Source: Hyphodiscus hymeniophilus (taxonomy: Eukaryota; Ascomycota; Leotiomycetes; Helotiales; Hyphodiscaceae). Taken from it: DNA of 64,000 nt. Positions 59,421 to 64,000 of this stretch are shown here, in pieces (within the stretch, counting starts at the first letter, position 1; the number at the start of each line of letters is the position of its first letter). The DNA lies in the NCBI GenBank assembly GCA_016508695.1, contig VNKQ01000005.1, forward strand, positions 186,001-250,000. Direction: 5' to 3'. The notes under the pieces were generated by a model that saw nothing but the letters and a program-made list of their open reading frames with translations, searched no databases and had not been told where the DNA came from. Both the position numbers and the translations under genes were made by a program.

Positions 59421-61766
59421 AGTATATGGACAGGCCTGTCTGCACAATGCATCTACTAGATGGGGCATGTATAGCCATTACACAAGTATTGTAATCGGAC
59501 CGAGAATATCACCGACTCGAGATGGGATGAGGCCATGAGGGACTGAGATGTCACGAAATGTCGGCTAGGGAGCTTTTGACAGCATCTTTTGCAGCGCACC
59601 TCGTGTTTTCCCCCTCACTTGGGAGGCGGGGTCAGGCAAGCTTCGGCGGTGCCATGCGGAGAGACTTTAATTTATGCATATCCTAGTGTCTTTCCCCTTG
59701 CCACGAGGCGGGTCCATTGGCTGACTTGGCCATGTCCCTGCAGGCAACCGGGGATGCCAGCTTGGAGCAGCAAATGAGAACCTTGTTCCTGAATGACTTA
59801 TGGCAGGTGGTGTAGAGGTAACGTGGTAGTGGAGACTACGAGAGGGAGATTGGATCGTGGAAGAGCGAAGGGAAGGACAAAGATACGATGGAGAGAGTGA
59901 ATGAAGAGAGTGACTGAGGAGAAAGAAGGCGTAAAGCAAAAGGTAAGAGCCGGAAGGGAAATAAGGGGTGTGGCGCAAGCCGAACGCCTCTGTTGCCCCT
60001 CGCTTCCTTGTTTACTCAACGGTATCCGAGCGAACCACGAAATCTTGGACAGTTATACTCAATATACTGTAAGAAAGGGGCCGAGATTAATCCGTTGTGC
60101 CCTGTTGTTGCCCCAGACTCGGATAATTAGAACGGCCGGTACTGGCGGAGGAGGCGTCACGTGTGGCTACTAGTAACCGGCACTCCGCGAAGCTCTCGCT
60201 TGGGAAATAATCGACCTAGTCGACCTCAAGCTTTCAACCCCCTACATCTCCACACGGCTCCTCCTCCGGCTTGCAAACGTCGAGTGACTTCTGTGTCCCG
60301 TTCGTGATGTTCACCACTCCACCCTTTACGGCCCTTTTATCTTCCATGGTTCCCCTCCACACATAGCGCTGACAAGCCACACACGACGAACGAGTACGAG
60401 TTCTGTACAGTATTTGCATTCTCGAAGTCATTACACACATTTACCCGCTTTCCCGGACCTGTACTCCGTACTGCGTACTGCTCCAGATATGGAAGAACTT
60501 GCCGCGCTCGCTGTATTGACCGTCGGGATGCCTCCGACGCTACCGAGAGAGCATGTAGCGGTCCCAGCATCCCATTCTACGGAAACAATTGGCCGTGGTG
60601 AAGATCTGGACCGCCCTTGACCACCCAACCACCTGCTTTAATCCCTCAATCCTTCATGTTGACGAAGGTCACGTGAATTTGTACTTTACGAAGAAACCGG
60701 TCTAGATTACTCCAGTGTTGTGGAGAAGTCTCACTACTCTGGAGAAGCCAGCCAGCTTGAAATGTTGTTTGTCAGCTGCAGTCTGGAGTGTCACTTCTAG
60801 ACTGGTCTTGCCGTGTCGCCGAAAGCCAAGGTCCTGGTCCAGATCCATTATTCGGCAATCGGCTGAGACTTCCAGGTGGTTTCTGTACCTGTTCGAAGTT
60901 GGAGGCGGAGAAGCTTGAGGAGCTTTAGGGTGGCTGTCGGACCGACAGCCATGATTGGAAAATCAAATCGCCTCGTCAGCAAATTTTGCTTCCATCGTGA
61001 GAATAAGGCTTACTTGCAAATGCCTGCCCAGATGAAGGGCTTCGAAAGCGGAGAGGACCTCACCCTCCAGTCACCTCTAGATCCAGAGACAAGTGTTATT
61101 TGGATTCAGCCGCCTTTGTTATGGGTGGGCTTGAAAATGAAACTTGGATTCATCATACAAAAACGAAGAGTATCGCATTGTGTGGGAGAACCACTGGATA
61201 GAATGAAACTATCCACTTTACTTGGATATCTTGCTCAGGTCGCCAAGCACGCATGTTTCATTTTGGGACGTATGATGCTCCTCAACGAGCACACAGCCGT
61301 ATAATACAGAATCTCTTTGTGGTAAGTCTGTATTCAATTTGTCTCATGAACCATGGCGCATGGATAGAAAGACTTAGAATTGCGTCAAAAAAAAAGAGAA
61401 GAGACTTCGGAGTACTGCAAGCTTGCAATCGCATGATGCTTCCCCGAAAACGTCTCAATAATTCGACGATCCGGTAGTTTCTGGAAAAATCACTACAGGC
61501 TATCGAGAGCGTCTGAGCAGAGGATTGAGGATACAATGGAATTCCTGAGTATTCGAAGGTATGCTAGAAACGTCGCCAATCCGCCCTACAAATCGTATAT
61601 AGGGCTCAACATGCTTTCTTCCACATCGAGGATTGAGCGCAAAACAAATACTTTCCAGCTCATTTCATTACACCACCCCCAATCTCTTCACTCGACTCAA
61701 GGTATGGCCCACACATCAATGATTTTGCCTCCATCTGAGAAGGTGCTTCACTGCTAATTAATTCAG
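59421..61766. other. Long intergenic region
   Basis: 2.3 kb with no supported gene. CACGTG motifs lie at 60158-60163 and, as a perfect TCACGTGA palindrome, at 60669-60676. A plus-strand frame at 60876-61304 (142 codons) has no family resemblance. The last 150 bp probably holds the 5' UTR of the next gene, possibly with an intron ending in TTCAG just before its ATG. Confidence 0.45.
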
Positions 61767-62602
61767 ATGTCTGACAACGAGTCACCGCCGGCTAGAGGTG
61801 GCGCGGGCAAAGCATGGACAGTACCAGAAAAGGTATGCTTTGACACTTCCATTTCTCACCACAGGGAGGGTAACAACGTGTACAGATGAAAATCTGCCTG
61901 CAAGCATTGAAGCAGCTCGCAGTGGTCAACGGCAACGACTTCAAGATACCCGTTGATACCAAAAAGATTCGAATCGAAGACCGCGGTCACGAAGGTATCC
62001 GAAAAGCATGGGCTGCTATTATCACAGAAGCCAAAGATTATGATCCAGCCAAAATCAACCCAGCTGTTCCGAAATCGCGATCGAAGGCGAAGAAAGAACA
62101 AAAGCCGGCGGAGGGTGAAACCAATGAGGAGGAAAGTTCAAAGAAGAAGACCGCAGCAGTAACCAGCAAGAGCACCACTGGCAAGAATAACAAGGTTGCG
62201 AAGAAGACTGCTAAGAAGCCTAAGCCTGAGCCCGAGCCCGAGCCTGAAGAGGATAGCAGCAATGACTCTGCCGTCAACTCCTCGCCACCGCAAACACCCA
62301 AACCCACCACGAATGGCAAAAAGAAAAATGGGTTGAAGAAGAGTAAGAATGAGTCCAAGCATGAGGATGAAAGCAACGAACATGCTGTCCCTGCCTCCAC
62401 TTCCTCGCCCCCTCCACCACCACAGAAGAAACGAAAGCGCAATGCCGATGATAGCCCGAAGGCCAAAGTCGAGAATTCCCACGAAACTTCCGAGTTGGTC
62501 AAGGAGAATGAGGATGGCCATGAGAATGACAAAGAGAAAGAGGTTGACGGAGATTCAGTTGCTCCGCCTACGGACGAGTCTAAGAAGTCTGTTTTCGGTT
62601 AG
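61767..62602 (+). CDS. Lysine-rich, low-complexity nuclear-type protein
   Basis: Exons 61767-61832 and 61886-62602, with a 53-bp intron (GTATGC...TACAG), give 260 residues. The start ATG 61767 opens MSDNESPPARGG. Residues about 17-75 (WTVPEKMKICLQALKQLA onward, including GIRKAWAAI) form a small helical, possibly DNA-binding or SANT-like domain; a small domain starting WT/WS is common in short fungal proteins of this kind. The remainder is a disordered tail rich in Lys, Glu, Pro and Ser, with a Pro-Glu run (PEPEPEPEE) near 138 and a basic KKRKR cluster near 205 that looks like a nuclear localisation signal. There is no catalytic motif. A chromatin-associated role is an inference. Similar tails occur in many unrelated proteins. 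Confidence 0.75.
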
Positions 62603-64000
62603 CCTGAGCTGGGAAGTATGACATGAGGACGACATGAATTCTTCAGCCTCCCACATATCCATAATTACGGCGCCTCGGTGCTTTGGTTGTTTTTTGGGCG
62701 CTTGCATCATCATCTATCCGGCGAGATGGGTCACCTGAGTATTTGGGAAGCATTTACCATCATAAAGCCGGAGGTCACATGTCCGAGATAATCCAGTTTT
62801 GTGTTTTTAAAAGCTACGGTAAATTCTCCACTTTCAGAACCGTATGTTCCGCAATGACTTACTTCATTGAATCATTGTGGCCCCATTCTTGCTTCTGACA
62901 GTCTGGTCCCAGCGTGTCCACTTCGGCACCCACGATTTCCAGCGAAAAGTTCCATATTTTCAACTGTTCTGCATTGTTTCGATTTCGTGTTTTTCCTTAC
63001 AAAAAAGTGCCATTGAAATCATGGCCGAGTTTTTTGCGCAGAGAATGACGGGTTTGTTGTAGACCCCTTACCACTGGCTTATGCGCTAATGGAGACTGTG
63101 ATGTGAAGCCACTCTCAGCTCGAGTTTTTATCAATCTGGGACAAATCACGGTTTGCTTGGAGTTTCTCTGTGCCGCGTGAGTGTCGTAATGTCATTTTTG
63201 TGGTGCTCTTTGTCGCGATGGCCGGTTGCTGAGAAAATGGCTTACCCAAATACATCAGCTTGATGCCGCGCCACGACTTCTTGGGTCGCATTCCTTTGAA
63301 CAGTGGTATGGAATACTTCTAGATTTCATCCCAATCTAAGTTCTCAGTCATTTGCTATTCCAGTCACTTTTACAACATCCAATGAGCTTGGAGATTTTCT
63401 AGTACCCCATGGGCTCTTTTCAAAGCCTGCCTTCGACTTCCGTTCGAAAAGTACAGCTTTGGAGCCTTCTCCATCCTGTCCTATCACCTATGAGGTTGAT
63501 CTGAAAAGTCCTTGTGCGGATTGGCGTTGGTAAATATCACTTCTCTATTATTGATTCTTCATCGCTGACGAGCAATAGTTCCCAAAGACGGACAACGTAT
63601 TTGGAAGGGTTTCCCTTGGCATCTCTCCCACGTACGGACCTAGCTTGTAAGACGCTCGATCTAACTTGTCTCCCACCATCGGCGAGCTTTTCGACACCTC
63701 CTTGCTGCCGCTCCTAGCTGATTGTTTGGCCCGCTGTTAGAGAAAGCACGGCTTGGCGGGATATAAGGTAGGTATGCGACGCTGAATTGTGTGGCATCGA
63801 AGTCAAGCGCGATCCTGGGGCTAGGAAAGAGGCGCGGAACGGTCGTCTCTGAAAATGATGGTGCCTGACGTATGCAATGGCAGTCATGATTTGCAGGTCT
63901 GGCTTTTGGATGAGGGTGTAAAAAACGTGGCGATCATCACACGCACGGCATTGATCGTGATCTCCGAAATGATTTGTAGAAGTCGGGCGCCGAGTGATTC
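62603..64000. other. Right end of window, no supported gene
   Basis: 1.4 kb of normal composition. Short open frames such as 63303-63533 and 63514-63717 show no family resemblance. The promoter or 5' end of a gene beyond the window could lie here. Confidence 0.45.

Noticed and set aside
60876..61304. A 142-codon plus-strand open frame
   Set aside because: No domain, no splice context and no clear family; it could be real but is unsupported.
1..64000. tRNA or rRNA genes
   Set aside because: A scan by eye for tRNA T-arm motifs and rRNA-like blocks found none; a covariance-model search would be needed to exclude them fully.

Overview
The window looks like a chromosome segment of a filamentous ascomycete (Pezizomycotina). 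The reasons are short GT-AG introns of 50-110 bp in most genes, a Zn2Cys6 regulator, a fungal-type NACHT-ankyrin receptor, a secreted GH3 beta-glucosidase, and a very large AT-rich block that carries the marks of repeat-induced point mutation (RIP). A Leotiomycete is possible, but the sequence alone does not settle the class.

Left gene block (1-5.95 kb): a low-complexity protein of unknown function (382-1597, three exons), an acidic coiled-coil protein (2412-3794), and the 20S proteasome beta-5 subunit PRE2 on the minus strand (4370-5388).

Repeat block (5,954-38,746): about 33 kb of RIP-degraded nested transposons with no intact gene. The outer layer is a Ty1/Copia element on the minus strand with 105-bp LTRs and a perfect 5-bp target duplication (GAAGC). 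Inside it, in the stretch between its integrase and reverse transcriptase, sits a Ty3/Gypsy element on the plus strand with 283-bp LTRs and a GTAG flank on both sides. The Gypsy element is itself split right after pol by about 19.5 kb of AT-rich DNA that I cannot identify. Of this, 17.0 kb lies between 27-bp inverted repeats, which suggests a third nested element. Several minisatellites (9 to 84 bp units) lie inside it.

Right gene block (38.75-64 kb): a frameshifted FAD-dependent oxidoreductase pseudogene (40.3-41.6 kb), tail-to-tail with a Zn2Cys6 regulator (41.7-43.0 kb); a large NACHT-ankyrin (NLR-like) gene, otherwise intact but broken by one in-frame TGA (43.5-48.8 kb); SUA5 (50.3-51.7 kb); the coatomer zeta subunit RET3 (51.9-52.7 kb); an F-box-like gene of unknown role (53.3-55.0 kb); a seven-exon GH3 beta-glucosidase (56.2-59.0 kb); and a lysine-rich nuclear-type protein (61.8-62.6 kb).

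The genes form no operon or obvious cluster. Housekeeping genes (PRE2, SUA5, RET3) are intact. The accessory genes nearest the right transposon edge (oxidoreductase, NLR) are damaged, as expected of a fast-changing accessory neighbourhood. All exon structures were worked out by hand from splice signals and protein continuity; no search was run.
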